A stretch of 64,000 bases of DNA from an uncultured beta proteobacterium. GTDB lineage: Bacteria; Pseudomonadota; Gammaproteobacteria; Burkholderiales; Burkholderiaceae. The position numbers were made by a program, and so were the translations under genes. Under the pieces are notes generated by a model. The model searched no databases, was not told the origin of the DNA, and worked only from the letters and a program-made list of their open reading frames with translations. Below, piece after piece: positions 38,969-48,535 of the stretch (its first letter is position 1; each line of letters opens with the position of its first letter). The DNA lies in contig CAIKFU010000024.1 in NCBI GenBank assembly GCA_903826775.1, forward strand, positions 1 through 64,000, given 5' to 3'.

Positions 38969-40614
38969 ACATGAACCCCCTCAAACTGCATTCCCAATTC
39001 TTCAACCTCGGCCACAAATACTTCAGCCCGAGCAACATAGTCGCGAAATTGATCAAAACTCGCGCAGGCTGGTGATAATAAAACTATGTCGCCAGATTTA
39101 GCCTGCTTCGCAGCATCTTGGACGGCACTCTGCAATGAATCGCAAAGTACGCACTCTACGCCGCCGTTTCCCAGTACTTCACGAATCTTTGGAGCGTCTT
39201 TTCCAATCAGAAAAGCTCCTTTAACAAATCGCAATGCGGGTTCAAGCATGGGCGTGAAATCCTGCCCCTTCCCATCACCTCCCGCAATAAGCCAAATGCG
39301 TCTACCTGTATCTCCGCTACCAAAACCGTTTAAAGCGGCTACAGTTGCGCCGACATTAGTGCCTTTGCTGTCGTCCACATACTCAACCCCATTGAAAATT
39401 GCAACACTTTGGGCGCGATGAGGCTCTCCATGATATTCACGCAACCCATGCAATAAGTTGGCCATTGGCAGATCTGCCGCCCTAGCCAAGGCCAATGCAG
39501 CCAAAGCATTCAACGCATTATGGCGACCCCGAATGCGTAAAGCATCGGCTGGAATCAAGCGCTTTAAGCGCAGACTTTCATCCTCCACTACTGCAGTAGA
39601 TTTACGACGACGGCGCTTACCCTTCTGAAGATCAGCATCTTCACTCAACTCAGCCCATACTAGCCAATCAATCCCTCCTGCCCGCAAATCGCGCTCTATG
39701 CCAAAAGCGCCAGGTTCATCAGGACGCTCAGAGCCAAACGCAACAATCTGCCTCTCTGCTCCTTGCCCTTCTGCAAACATTGCAAGAACTAAAGGATCAT
39801 CACGATTGATTATGCAAACACTATTCAATCCAAATATTTTTGCTTTGGCATCTATATAGGAACACATATCACCATGCCAATCTAAATGGTCCTGCGTGAT
39901 GTTCAAGACGGCTGCAGCCGTTGCATTAAGCGAATAGGTGTAGACCAACTGAAAACTCGAAAGCTCTAGCACCCACACGTCTGGCAAATCTCCAATTTGA
40001 TCGGCCTCATCCAAACAAGTCATGAGTTTATCTAAGGCTGCAGGGCTAATATTTCCAGCTACCGCCACCTTTTTACCGGCGCGTTCACATAATTGCCCAG
40101 TCAGAGCAGTTGTTGTGGTTTTCCCATTTGTGCCCGTAATCGCTAGAACAATGGGTTTATAGGAATCCGATTTGTTGTCATCGCCATCCGCCCTTCCTAA
40201 ATCCGCCAAAGCCCTAGCGAAAAACTCAATCTCGCTCCAAATAGAAATGCGACGCTCGTCGGCCTTTGACAAAAAGGCATGAATGGGCTCATGCAACGGG
40301 GATAATCCTGGACTAATTCCAATAACATCGATTCCCTCAAGCAATTCATCTTGAAGAACGCCGAAATGGATATCCGATAATCCTGCGGTTTCCAACTCAA
40401 CAATCCACGCATTTTGACGATCAGAAAACATTTCTCGATTGCGAGTATCAGCAAATCGAACCGATGCACCATTTCGCAAACACCATCTTGCCATTGCGAC
40501 ACCGGATTCACCCAAACCCAAAATCAGAAAACGTGACGGAACTCCGACACCAATTGCAATTCCCTGGCCATCAATGGAGGAAGGATCTAGAAATGCTTGT
40601 TTTAAATTACGCAT
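38965..40614 (-). CDS. murD: UDP-N-acetylmuramoylalanine--D-glutamate ligase, long form
   Basis: Second Mur ligase, adding D-Glu. Motifs: FLILGLGESGVAMARW near residue 30, the P-loop GTNGKTTTT (about 162-170), ELSSFQL (about 213), ITQDHLDWH (about 232), GRHNALNALAA, VDDSKGTNVGAT (about 410), and LLSPACASFDQF. At 549 residues it is about 50 longer than the forms I know: an N-terminal lead of about 25 residues and an insert with a basic KGKRRRRKS stretch (about 325) before the third domain. Its 3' end overlaps ftsW by 4 bp; mraY ends 12 bp before its start. Confidence 0.97.
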   Translation of the reverse strand: MRNLKQAFLDPSSIDGQGIAIGVGVPSRFLILGLGESGVAMARWCLRNGASVRFADTRNREMFSDRQNAWIVELETAGLSDIHFGVLQDELLEGIDVIGISPGLSPLHEPIHAFLSKADERRISIWSEIEFFARALADLGRADGDDNKSDSYKPIVLAITGTNGKTTTTALTGQLCERAGKKVAVAGNISPAALDKLMTCLDEADQIGDLPDVWVLELSSFQLVYTYSLNATAAAVLNITQDHLDWHGDMCSYIDAKAKIFGLNSVCIINRDDPLVLAMFAEGQGAERQIVAFGSERPDEPGAFGIERDLRAGGIDWLVWAELSEDADLQKGKRRRRKSTAVVEDESLRLKRLIPADALRIRGRHNALNALAALALARAADLPMANLLHGLREYHGEPHRAQSVAIFNGVEYVDDSKGTNVGATVAALNGFGSGDTGRRIWLIAGGDGKGQDFTPMLEPALRFVKGAFLIGKDAPKIREVLGNGGVECVLCDSLQSAVQDAAKQAKSGDIVLLSPACASFDQFRDYVARAEVFVAEVEELGMQFEGVHV

Positions 40615-40626
40615 ATTTATTCTGAC

Positions 40627-41796
40627 TCACCGTAATTTCAAACTGGATAAACCGATTAAGACCAGCAGAATTGTAATAATCCAAAAACGCACTACGACTT
40701 GCGTTTCACGCCAACCGCCCAACTCAAAATGGTGATGCAAAGGGGCCATGCGGAAAATTCTCCGTCCAGCGCCGTAATATTTTTTGGTGAACTTAAACCA
40801 CAACACCTGCAGCATGACCGAAACGGTTTCGGCCACAAAGACCCCGCCCATGACAAACAACACAATCTCTTGTCGAACAATGACAGCAATGGTTCCTAGC
40901 GCCCCACCCAATGCCAAAGCCCCAACATCGCCCATGAAGACTTGCGCTGGATGGGTGTTGTACCAAAGAAACGCGAGTCCGGCACCGCCCATCGCACCGC
41001 AAAAAATCATTAATTCACCCGCACCAGGTATATACGGGAAAAGCAAATATCTTGCATATATAGCGTTTCCCATCACGTAGGCAAATGCTCCAAGTGCAGC
41101 ACCCACCAAAATTACCGGCATGATCACTAAGCCATCAAGGCCATCGGTTAGATTGACCGCATTGCTGCTGCCAACGATCACCAGATAACTCAAAATAATA
41201 AAACCCATTACTCCCAGCGGGTAGCTGACCTCTTTAATGAATGGCAGCAACAAATTTGATTTTGCAGGCAGATCCAAAGCAAAGCCGCTTCTCAACCAAT
41301 CTAAAAATAATTGCAGAACCCTAAGGTTATTTACCTCTGAAACCGAGAAGGCCAAATAAATTGCCGCAAATAAGCCAATCAGTGTTTGCCAAAAGAATTT
41401 TTCGCGAGAAGACATGCCCTTGGGATCTTTTCTCGCTACTTTTCGGAAATCGTCTACCCAACCGATCAAACCAAATCCGAAGGTTACCAACATCACGATC
41501 CAGATAAAGCGATTGCTTAAATCTGACCAGAGAATGCAGGATATAAAAATGCCGATCAAAATTAAGACACCCCCCATTGTTGGCGTTCCTGATTTCACTA
41601 GATGCGATTCAGGCCCATTGACTCGAACCGATTGCCCCATTTTTAATTCGGACAATTTCCTAATGACCCAAGGACCTGAAAGCAATCCAATTAATAATGC
41701 CGTCAGCGTTGCCATCACCGCTCTAAATGTAATGTAGTTAAAGACTCTAAAAAATCCAAAATCGTCTTGCAGCCATTGCGCCAAAATCAAGAGCAT
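40627..41796 (-). CDS. mraY: Phospho-N-acetylmuramoyl-pentapeptide-transferase
   Basis: Polytopic membrane enzyme that transfers phospho-MurNAc-pentapeptide to undecaprenyl phosphate (lipid I). Its 389 residues have about ten membrane segments, and the conserved cytosolic motifs PTMGGVLI (about 72), DDFRKV (about 115), [12 protein letters not shown] (about 210) and the [10 protein letters not shown] loop (about 353) are intact. The start [16 protein letters not shown] is the family N-terminus and overlaps murF by 10 bp. Confidence 0.98.
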   Translation of the reverse strand: MLLILAQWLQDDFGFFRVFNYITFRAVMATLTALLIGLLSGPWVIRKLSELKMGQSVRVNGPESHLVKSGTPTMGGVLILIGIFISCILWSDLSNRFIWIVMLVTFGFGLIGWVDDFRKVARKDPKGMSSREKFFWQTLIGLFAAIYLAFSVSEVNNLRVLQLFLDWLRSGFALDLPAKSNLLLPFIKEVSYPLGVMGFIILSYLVIVGSSNAVNLTDGLDGLVIMPVILVGAALGAFAYVMGNAIYARYLLFPYIPGAGELMIFCGAMGGAGLAFLWYNTHPAQVFMGDVGALALGGALGTIAVIVRQEIVLFVMGGVFVAETVSVMLQVLWFKFTKKYYGAGRRIFRMAPLHHHFELGGWRETQVVVRFWIITILLVLIGLSSLKLR

Positions 41797-43262
41797 GCTT
41801 TAACCTCCTCTAGCAATGTCTGCGCTACCCGTTCCATCCGCATAAATCGGGAGCCCTTAACGAGGATATTCAAAGCCCTGTTCTTTATAACCACGTCCGA
41901 ACGCAATGCATGAATCAGTTCTAAATTTAAAGTTGCCAAATCAGTAAAGTGATCTGACCGTGATGCCAGCCTAAGTTTTTTTTGCGTATCATTGAACCCC
42001 TTGACGGCAAATCGACACTGTTCGCCAATTGCGAACAAACGAACAATCCCTTGTTCAGCGGCATATGCCCCGATTTCGCGATGAAACTCTGGCCCCTGAT
42101 CGCCCACTTCGCCCATATCGCCCAAGACTAGCCATGCTAAAGTGCCGCTCTGCTTCAATGCGTCTATTGCAGCGAGCACTGAATCCGGGTTGGCGTTATA
42201 GCTATCGTCGATTAATGTCTGTCTTGCACTCAAGGTCTTGGGCTGCATACGCCCTTTCACTGGAGAAAAGGACTCAAGCCCTTGTTTAATTTTTTCCAGA
42301 TCGACACCGGCAGCCAAAGCAACTGCACTGGCGGCTAATGCATTACGAACATTGTGGTTTCCTAAAGTGGTTAATTGAACAGCAATTGCCGCTTCGCCAG
42401 CCTGAATTTCAATTTGGCCATTGGAAAGTAAACGCCCTTGGACAGCGGCTTGATGGCCAGAATGACCACTATTGCTATTAGACTGTCCGGCCGAAGAAAG
42501 TAAAATAAAGTCGATCACATTGCGTTCCGCAGCAGCTTTGCGCCAATAAACAGAAAATTCGGATTCGGCAGGAAATACTGCAACCCCATCAATTGGTAGC
42601 GCCATTAGAGCTGCCGAGTGCTCCTCGGCAACCGCTGCAACGCTGTTCATAAATTCCTGATGTTCGCGCTGAGCATTGTTGATTAGGACTATGGTTGGTC
42701 CTGCAATCTTTGCAAGATGAGCTGTTTCTCCAGGATGATTCATACCAAGCTCAACCACTGCAAGGCGATGATCAGCGTTCAGCTGAAGCAGTGTCATTGG
42801 AAGGCCAATCTCATTATTGAGATTGCCATGCGTGACTAAAGTGGCCGCTTCACCAACTACCGATCTAAAGATCGAAGCAATCATTTCTTTAACAGTTGTT
42901 TTCCCATTGCTTCCAGTCACCAATACCAAGGGAATATCAAAACGGCTTCGCCAAGCAGCCGCCAATTTCCCTAAGCTCTCTTTTGTATCCGCCACATAGA
43001 TTGCAGGGAGATTTTCTGGGCAAGATTCTTTGTTGCTGATGATTGCGGCGCTTACACCCAACTTGACGATGTCTGATAAAAAATCATGCGCATCAAACCG
43101 ATCGCCTCGTAATGCAACAAATAATTCGCCCTCTTTCACTTCGCGACTGTCGGTACCAACCCGAGCAATCATTAAGGCGCGCGCCGCATCCTCCGAAATA
43201 TTGACCAAACTACTGTCGGGAATCATGGCCTGAATCTCTGCCAAATTCGTCATGGCAACCAT
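41787..43262 (-). CDS. murF: UDP-N-acetylmuramoyl-tripeptide--D-alanyl-D-alanine ligase
   Basis: Adds D-Ala-D-Ala made by Ddl to the UDP-MurNAc-tripeptide. Its 491 residues show [18 protein letters not shown] (about 36), the P-loop GSNGKTT (about 116-122), [24 protein letters not shown] (about 173) and [10 protein letters not shown] (about 356). The ATG at 43262 overlaps the murE stop as TAATG and has GGAGGA 8 bases upstream; the second ATG three codons later is less favoured. A Ser/Asn/Gly/His-rich insertion around residue 265 ([15 protein letters not shown]) is unusual. Confidence 0.98.
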   Translation of the reverse strand: MVAMTNLAEIQAMIPDSSLVNISEDAARALMIARVGTDSREVKEGELFVALRGDRFDAHDFLSDIVKLGVSAAIISNKESCPENLPAIYVADTKESLGKLAAAWRSRFDIPLVLVTGSNGKTTVKEMIASIFRSVVGEAATLVTHGNLNNEIGLPMTLLQLNADHRLAVVELGMNHPGETAHLAKIAGPTIVLINNAQREHQEFMNSVAAVAEEHSAALMALPIDGVAVFPAESEFSVYWRKAAAERNVIDFILLSSAGQSNSNSGHSGHQAAVQGRLLSNGQIEIQAGEAAIAVQLTTLGNHNVRNALAASAVALAAGVDLEKIKQGLESFSPVKGRMQPKTLSARQTLIDDSYNANPDSVLAAIDALKQSGTLAWLVLGDMGEVGDQGPEFHREIGAYAAEQGIVRLFAIGEQCRFAVKGFNDTQKKLRLASRSDHFTDLATLNLELIHALRSDVVIKNRALNILVKGSRFMRMERVAQTLLEEVKACS

Positions 43263-44824
43263 TAGATCATTCCTCCAGCCGCAAGCTGAATATGTGCTTG
43301 GTCAGAAAAATCAAATTTCTTGCCGTTGATTTCCTGAGTTGACTCATGACCCTTGCCGGCAACGAGAATTACATCCCGCACATCAGCATGACGTACCGCA
43401 GCCATAATTGCAGCCGCCCGATCAGGTATCAGTTGAATACGGTCTGCATTAAAAGCCATATCCATTCCGGATTGGATCATAGCAATGATTGAATCCGGAT
43501 TTTCAGAGCGTGGATTATCACTAGTAATCACAACGTGATTTGCATTGTTCTGGGCAACCTTGCCCATTAAGGAACGCTTTCCAACATCCCGATCACCTCC
43601 GCAACCGAAGACACACCAAATGGATCCCTGGCGTTGAATAGCAATTGGCCGCAGGGCGATCAATACCTTCTCTAAGGCATCGGGCGTATGCGCATAATCA
43701 ACTACCACCAAAGGCCCATCAGTCCTTAGGGTTTTATTCAGATGAATTATTTCCATTCGACCTGGAACAGGCACCAGACGCTTCAGGCGCTTTGCTGCTT
43801 CGCTGCAATTCATGCCTTGCGTCAATAGAGTTGTCCAAACGCCGATGAAATTACTGAGATTGAACTCTCCGATTACGGGGGCGCTAATTGCAACCGAGTC
43901 ATGATTTTTATGGACCAAAATACATTCATATCCATTACCTTTTAAAGCGACTTCTTCGGCATAAATGCACTCCAATCGATTTGAAAATTTCTCAAAACCA
44001 TTGAATCCATCTGGACGCAGGGAAAATCCCCAAACCTTTGTTGTTTGCTTTGCAAGAAGTTGCGTAGCCAATTCACGGCCAAACGAGTCGTCAAAATTTA
44101 GCACGGCATGCTCAAGTGAAAATTGCTGAAATAACTTTGCCTTGGCAGCTGCGTATTCAGTCATGCTGACGTGATAATCCAAATGATCTTGAGTTAGATT
44201 TGTAAATACTGCACAATGAAATTGCACTCCGGCAATTCGATCTTGCTCTAAAGCATGCGAAGAAACCTCCATCGCGATACGAGTAGCACCGGCATTATGC
44301 AAATCCCTTAATTCAGATTGAAGACGTGGCGCATCCGGAGTGGTGTAACCCGTATTTTCTAAATGCCCCGGAAACCCAAAACCCATGGTTCCCATTACCG
44401 CGGCTCGATTTCCTGGTTCGTCAAGCGCTTGGGCTAACCATTGCGTGATACTGGTTTTGCCATTTGTTCCGGTTACCCCAATCACCTTCATTTGCTTGCT
44501 AGGAAAGCCGTACCATTTTGCGCAAAGTTCACCAGCAAATTTAGCTAAATTCACAACCGGGTAGCAATCGGATCGAAGGATGTACTCTTCAAGACCAGTT
44601 AAGTCCTGAGGATCAAATACCACTGCCGCAGCGCCTTGTTCTAATGCTGCAGAGATGTATTTTCGGTTATCCAAAAATACATCTCCATGACCAACTGGAT
44701 AAGCAAAAAATATATCGCCTACTTTGATCTGACGTGTATCGCTGGTAATTTTTGCCGATGCACAAACCAACCCTTGTAAATGATCGATAAGTTGAGCGGG
44801 TTCTATTCTCACGGCTACAGTCAT
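43262..44824 (-). CDS. murE: UDP-N-acetylmuramoyl-tripeptide synthetase, probably diaminopimelate-adding
   Basis: Third Mur ligase. Its 520 residues have SDTRQIKVGDIFFAYPV, GVTGTNGKTSITQW (P-loop about 117-123), TTPDAPRLQ, MEVSSHALEQDR (about 187), NLTQDHLDYH and the substrate-determining region DNPRSENPDSIIAMI (about 430) in which D-N-P-R is the signature for meso-diaminopimelate. The final GKGHESTQEI motif is present. It overlaps the ftsI stop as ATGA. Confidence 0.98.
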   Translation of the reverse strand: MTVAVRIEPAQLIDHLQGLVCASAKITSDTRQIKVGDIFFAYPVGHGDVFLDNRKYISAALEQGAAAVVFDPQDLTGLEEYILRSDCYPVVNLAKFAGELCAKWYGFPSKQMKVIGVTGTNGKTSITQWLAQALDEPGNRAAVMGTMGFGFPGHLENTGYTTPDAPRLQSELRDLHNAGATRIAMEVSSHALEQDRIAGVQFHCAVFTNLTQDHLDYHVSMTEYAAAKAKLFQQFSLEHAVLNFDDSFGRELATQLLAKQTTKVWGFSLRPDGFNGFEKFSNRLECIYAEEVALKGNGYECILVHKNHDSVAISAPVIGEFNLSNFIGVWTTLLTQGMNCSEAAKRLKRLVPVPGRMEIIHLNKTLRTDGPLVVVDYAHTPDALEKVLIALRPIAIQRQGSIWCVFGCGGDRDVGKRSLMGKVAQNNANHVVITSDNPRSENPDSIIAMIQSGMDMAFNADRIQLIPDRAAAIMAAVRHADVRDVILVAGKGHESTQEINGKKFDFSDQAHIQLAAGGMI

Positions 44825-46599
44825 CGCTTAAGAACCACTTTATGGATCTGAAGTAAGTTGTCCCCATGAGCTTCCGCAGGCGCCACTTCATCGCGCATCA
44901 CCATCTGCTTAACATTGGTATCCGGAACGATATTCATCGTCTGCAAGGTTTCGCTTACGATTGTCGAAAATACAGGTGCAGCAACATCACCACCGTAGTG
45001 ACTTCCTCCTGTTGGCTCATCAATCATTACAGCCACGACTATTCGCGGTGCACTTATAGGCGCAATTCCGGAAAAATAAGCTCGATACTTATTTGATGAA
45101 TACCCTTTTCCAGATACCTTATGGGCGGTACCTGTTTTTCCTCCAACCCGAAACCCATCTGAATGCGCCTTAACCGCAGTACCACCAGGCTCAGTCACTG
45201 ACTCCAGCATGCTGCGCATTTCAATCGCAGTTTTTGCCGAGATCACTCTAGTACCCTGCTTGAACTCCGGACTCCGCTCGATGGTTAATGGGACCAACTC
45301 CCCATCGCGTGCAAAGATGGTGTAAGCATGAGCAACCTGAAAGAGGGATGCGGCAATTCCGTAACCGAATGCAATGCGTGCCTGATCAGTAGGCATCCAT
45401 TTTTTATATGGATGCAGGGTTCCTGCTACAGCTCCAGGAAAACCGATCTTGGGGGCTTGCCCAAAACCCACTGCGGTATACATATCCCACATTTCCTTGG
45501 ATTGCATTTGCATAGCTAGTTTGGCAGTTCCAATATTGCTCGACTTCTGAATAATTTGTGCCACCGTTAAAACGCCATAAGGATGGGTATCGGTAATTGG
45601 TTTTGGTCCGATTAAATATGAAGCTCCAATTGCCATGGGCGTGTTGGGGGTTACAGCCCCCTTTTCCAATGCGATGGAAACCGTAAACGGTTTCATGGTG
45701 GACCCTGGCTCAAAGGTATCGGTTAGCACCCTGTTTCGTAACTGCTCACCATTTAATTTGCTGCGATCATTTGGGTTGTAACTTGGCCAATTCGCCAAAG
45801 CCAAAATTTCTCCGGTTTGCGTATCCAGAACAACCGCGCCACCCGCCTTGGCATGATGTTCCTCAACCGCATTCTTCACGGCATTGTATGCAAGGTACTG
45901 AATTTTGCTATCAATCGATAGCTGTAAATCTTTTCCATTGCGTGGTAACTGCGTAATGGCAACGTCCTCCACTACTCGACCCAATCGATCGACGACTACT
46001 CGACGCTGCCCAGGATGCCCTGCCAATTCGGCTTCATGTGAAAGCTCCATTCCTTCCTGACCGCGATCCTCTACGTTGGTAAACCCAACAACGTGCGCCA
46101 TCGCCTCACCCTCAGGATAAAAGCGGCGGTATTCATTATTTAAGCCGATGCCTGGAATTTCAAGGCGCTTAATTTGCTGGGCAATTTCCGGATCAACTTG
46201 CCGCTTGAGGAAAACCTGTTTTCGCTCTTCCTTTAGTTTCTTTCGCAAATCTGCTTCACCGATTTGCAATAGTTGTGCAAGTTTGCGTATCTTTTCAGCC
46301 GATAGATCATCGGGCACCGTATCGTTATACGCAATAACGGATTTTGCCTCAAGACTGGTGGCAATCACCTGTCCATTCCGATCCAGAATCTTTCCTCGGC
46401 TGGCAGGCAACTCTAATTCACGCTGAGTCCCTCTTACCGCCTTTGCTTCATAAAAAGCATTACCAGGGCCTTGTATCCAAAATGCCCTAGCTAGCAAAAG
46501 CATGAACAAAAAGAACAAAATGAATAGCATCAATCGCGAACGCCACATTGGAAGTCGCAACACTAAATTTGGCGTAGCAGAAAAACCTACTGGTTTCAC
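44821..46599 (-). CDS. ftsI: Peptidoglycan D,D-transpeptidase FtsI (PBP3)
   Basis: Septal class B penicillin-binding protein. Its 592 residues comprise an N-terminal membrane anchor (about 20-42, LMLFILFFLFMLLLAR), the PBP dimerisation domain (ASRGKILDRNGQVIATS), and a transpeptidase domain with GSTMKPF (active-site Ser about 300), SSN (about 349) and KTGT (about 488). FtsW is the partner polymerase encoded downstream. It overlaps ftsL (4 bp) and murE (4 bp). Confidence 0.98.
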   Translation of the reverse strand: MKPVGFSATPNLVLRLPMWRSRLMLFILFFLFMLLLARAFWIQGPGNAFYEAKAVRGTQRELELPASRGKILDRNGQVIATSLEAKSVIAYNDTVPDDLSAEKIRKLAQLLQIGEADLRKKLKEERKQVFLKRQVDPEIAQQIKRLEIPGIGLNNEYRRFYPEGEAMAHVVGFTNVEDRGQEGMELSHEAELAGHPGQRRVVVDRLGRVVEDVAITQLPRNGKDLQLSIDSKIQYLAYNAVKNAVEEHHAKAGGAVVLDTQTGEILALANWPSYNPNDRSKLNGEQLRNRVLTDTFEPGSTMKPFTVSIALEKGAVTPNTPMAIGASYLIGPKPITDTHPYGVLTVAQIIQKSSNIGTAKLAMQMQSKEMWDMYTAVGFGQAPKIGFPGAVAGTLHPYKKWMPTDQARIAFGYGIAASLFQVAHAYTIFARDGELVPLTIERSPEFKQGTRVISAKTAIEMRSMLESVTEPGGTAVKAHSDGFRVGGKTGTAHKVSGKGYSSNKYRAYFSGIAPISAPRIVVAVMIDEPTGGSHYGGDVAAPVFSTIVSETLQTMNIVPDTNVKQMVMRDEVAPAEAHGDNLLQIHKVVLKR

Positions 46600-46862
46600 C
46601 GTACCTCCTTTAAATACAAAGTACGCTCTGGTGATACCGGCACCATGTGCAACTGATTGCGCGCAACATCGCGAATTCGCGCCGACTTGGATAAATTGCG
46701 TTGCTCATATTCAAGCCGCAACCAATCCTGATTGAGCCTTCGCTCTTCAATTTGAGCATGTTCTAATGCTACGAATAATTTTCGCGCGCGTTGCTGAGCA
46801 GCGACCAATGAAAGTGCGCAGATCAACAATAATGCAAGCAATGTCAATGTAGCTCGATTCAT
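46596..46862 (-). CDS. ftsL: Cell division protein FtsL
   Basis: Small bitopic division protein of 88 residues: a membrane segment ([18 protein letters not shown], 5-22) and a periplasmic coiled coil (about 24-70, with [21 protein letters not shown]) that pairs with FtsB and FtsQ. Sequence conservation is always low; size, topology and position between rsmH and ftsI support the call. Overlaps with both neighbours are 4 bp. Confidence 0.95.
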   Translation of the reverse strand: MNRATLTLLALLLICALSLVAAQQRARKLFVALEHAQIEERRLNQDWLRLEYEQRNLSKSARIRDVARNQLHMVPVSPERTLYLKEVR

Positions 46863-47824
46863 TCAGATTTCTGTAATCGTTTTTCAGCAACCCGCATGAT
46901 TGCTGAACGAGCACGCGGATTCTCTGCTACTTCAGCCGCACTTGGTCTTACCCTCCCAACAATCTCCAGTACACCCTGAGGAATATCCCGCTCGCGAACT
47001 GGTAAGCCACGCGGCAACTCCACTTTTGATTGGGATTGCATAAATTGCTTCACAATTCGATCTTCAAGCGAATGGAAGCTGATCACTGCTAAACGGCCAC
47101 CAGGTTTAAGCAAACTTAAGGCCGCTTTCAGTCCAATTTCTAAATCCTCTAATTCACGATTAATGAAGATTCGTATTGCCTGAAAGGTTCGTGTCGCTGG
47201 ATCTTGACCTGCTTCGTGGGTCCGAACAACACTTGAAATCAAACTTGCTAATTCCAATGTGGTTTTCGGTAACATACCCTCCTCACGCCTTGCCACTATG
47301 GCTTTGGCGATTTGGAATGCGAAGCGTTCTTCTCCGTAAACCTTAATCACGCGTGCAATTTCCTCTAGAGTTTCTCGCTCGAGCCACTCGGCAGCAGTTA
47401 AACCATGATCCGTATCCATGCGCATATCGAGCGGACCATTCTGGCGAAAAGAAAAACCACGATGAGCTTCGTCGATCTGCGGTGAACTGATTCCTAGGTC
47501 GAGCAAAACCCCATCGACTGACTCCAGTTCTGCGTATTGATCCATCTTTGCAAAACTGTTGTGCACAATCGTAAGACGCTGGTCCTTTAATTGCTTTCCG
47601 GTGGCGATGGCTTCCAAATCCTTGTCGAATGCAATCAAACGTGCGTTTGCACCAAGCAGATTCAGCAATGCTTGAGTATGTCCACCACGCCCAAACGTTC
47701 CATCTATAACCAGCATCCCGGTCGAAGCACTGTCTATATTTCCCGTTTTGATTTGAAAAAGCGGTCCACTGGTCAGCGCAGTCACCGCCTCGGCCAGTAA
47801 CACTGGACGATGAGTATTGTTCAT
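46859..47824 (-). CDS. rsmH: 16S rRNA (cytosine1402-N4)-methyltransferase
   Basis: SAM-dependent methyltransferase (MraW) of 16S rRNA C1402. Its 321 residues carry [13 protein letters not shown] near the N-terminus, the SAM motif [14 protein letters not shown] (about 40-53), [16 protein letters not shown] (about 102), [15 protein letters not shown] and [15 protein letters not shown] (about 245). It follows mraZ by 12 bp, with its ATG at 47824 placed just after the mraZ stop. Confidence 0.98.
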   Translation of the reverse strand: MNNTHRPVLLAEAVTALTSGPLFQIKTGNIDSASTGMLVIDGTFGRGGHTQALLNLLGANARLIAFDKDLEAIATGKQLKDQRLTIVHNSFAKMDQYAELESVDGVLLDLGISSPQIDEAHRGFSFRQNGPLDMRMDTDHGLTAAEWLERETLEEIARVIKVYGEERFAFQIAKAIVARREEGMLPKTTLELASLISSVVRTHEAGQDPATRTFQAIRIFINRELEDLEIGLKAALSLLKPGGRLAVISFHSLEDRIVKQFMQSQSKVELPRGLPVRERDIPQGVLEIVGRVRPSAAEVAENPRARSAIMRVAEKRLQKSE

Positions 47825-47836
47825 TGCGACCTATCA

Positions 47837-48265
47837 TCAAAAGGTAAATTGCTTTAATGCCTCAGGCATGCCCTGCGAAATTGCAGCCTGCTCCTTTGCT
47901 GCATATGTTGCTGCATCCCATAGTTCGAGATGGCTGCCCATGCCAAGGAGGATGATTTCACGCTCTATCCCAGCAGCGGATCGCAACTCCGGGCTCACTA
48001 ATATCCGACTGGAGCCATCAAGTTCAACTTCGGTTGCGTTGCCTAGATATATTCTTCGCCACCAATGAGCGTCCATTGGCAATTGAGCAACACGTGTTCG
48101 AAATGCCTCCCATTCAGGACGAGGAAAAAGCAAAAGGCATCCATCGGGACTCTTAGTGAGGGTTACGCGACCCTCTCCTTGCGCTAAAAGGGCGTCACGA
48201 TGCTTTGCCGGCACAGACATGCGGCCTTTTGCATCCAAATTAAGAGCTGACGCACCTTGAAACAC
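47837..48265 (-). CDS. mraZ: Transcriptional regulator MraZ
   Basis: AbrB-like double-psi-barrel DNA-binding protein that represses the dcw cluster, including its own gene, by binding upstream repeats. Its 142 residues contain two MraZ units, each with a DxKGR or S-R-type motif: [14 protein letters not shown] (10-23) and [15 protein letters not shown] (about 81-95). The start is GTG at 48265 with a GGGG-type ribosome-binding site embedded in the third operator repeat. First gene of the dcw cluster. Confidence 0.97.
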   Translation of the reverse strand: MFQGASALNLDAKGRMSVPAKHRDALLAQGEGRVTLTKSPDGCLLLFPRPEWEAFRTRVAQLPMDAHWWRRIYLGNATEVELDGSSRILVSPELRSAAGIEREIILLGMGSHLELWDAATYAAKEQAAISQGMPEALKQFTF

Positions 48266-48270
48266 GATTT

Positions 48271-48300
48271 ACCCCACTTTTTCACACTTCCTCCCACTTT
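48271..48300 (-). promoter_or_regulatory. MraZ operator, three 10-bp-phased repeats
   Basis: On the minus strand the sequence reads AAAGTGGGAG, GAAGTGTGAA, AAAGTGGGGT, three direct repeats with exactly 10-bp period. Each contains AAAGTG[G/T] or one mismatch to it, the published MraZ-box pattern with 3-nt spacing, and also TGGGR in two units. The first repeat overlaps the -10 and the third covers the mraZ ribosome-binding site. Confidence 0.85.
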
Positions 48301-48324
48301 AGAGGATGATATTTACAGGGTCAA
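48296..48324 (-). promoter_or_regulatory. Promoter of the dcw cluster (Pmra)
   Basis: TTGACC (48324-48319) and TAAAGT (48301-48296) on the minus strand are separated by 17 bp. Transcription would begin near 48289, with a leader of about 24 nt before the mraZ GTG. The -10 is shared with the first MraZ repeat, explaining autorepression. No other strong promoter is seen inside the cluster. Confidence 0.65.
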
Positions 48325-48474
48325 GTGTTTTGGGGTATTTTTTTTGGAATTTCTCTAGTGATTACAATCACTTAGGGTCATGAGTTAATAAAATGAATAT
48401 AATAAAATTACTACTTGAAACAATGGCTTGGAAAATATACTTAAGAACGGGTCTTAGATATTATGGGATATTGA

Positions 48475-48532
48475 AGGAATTAATCAGTTAATATACTGTA
48501 TATAATAACAGTATATTAACTGATTAATTCCT
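48475..48532. repeat. Perfect 24-bp inverted repeat, 10-nt spacer
   Basis: Arms 48475-48498 and 48509-48532 are exact reverse complements over 24 bp, or 25 if the first spacer pair is counted. The arms are A+T-rich (beginning AGGAATTAATC). The structure starts 3 bp after the coq7 stop codon and lies about 150 bp upstream of the mraZ promoter. It may serve as the coq7 terminator, though no T run follows on the minus strand. 48325-48474 shows nothing else recognisable. Confidence 0.9.
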
Positions 48533-48535
48533 AAT

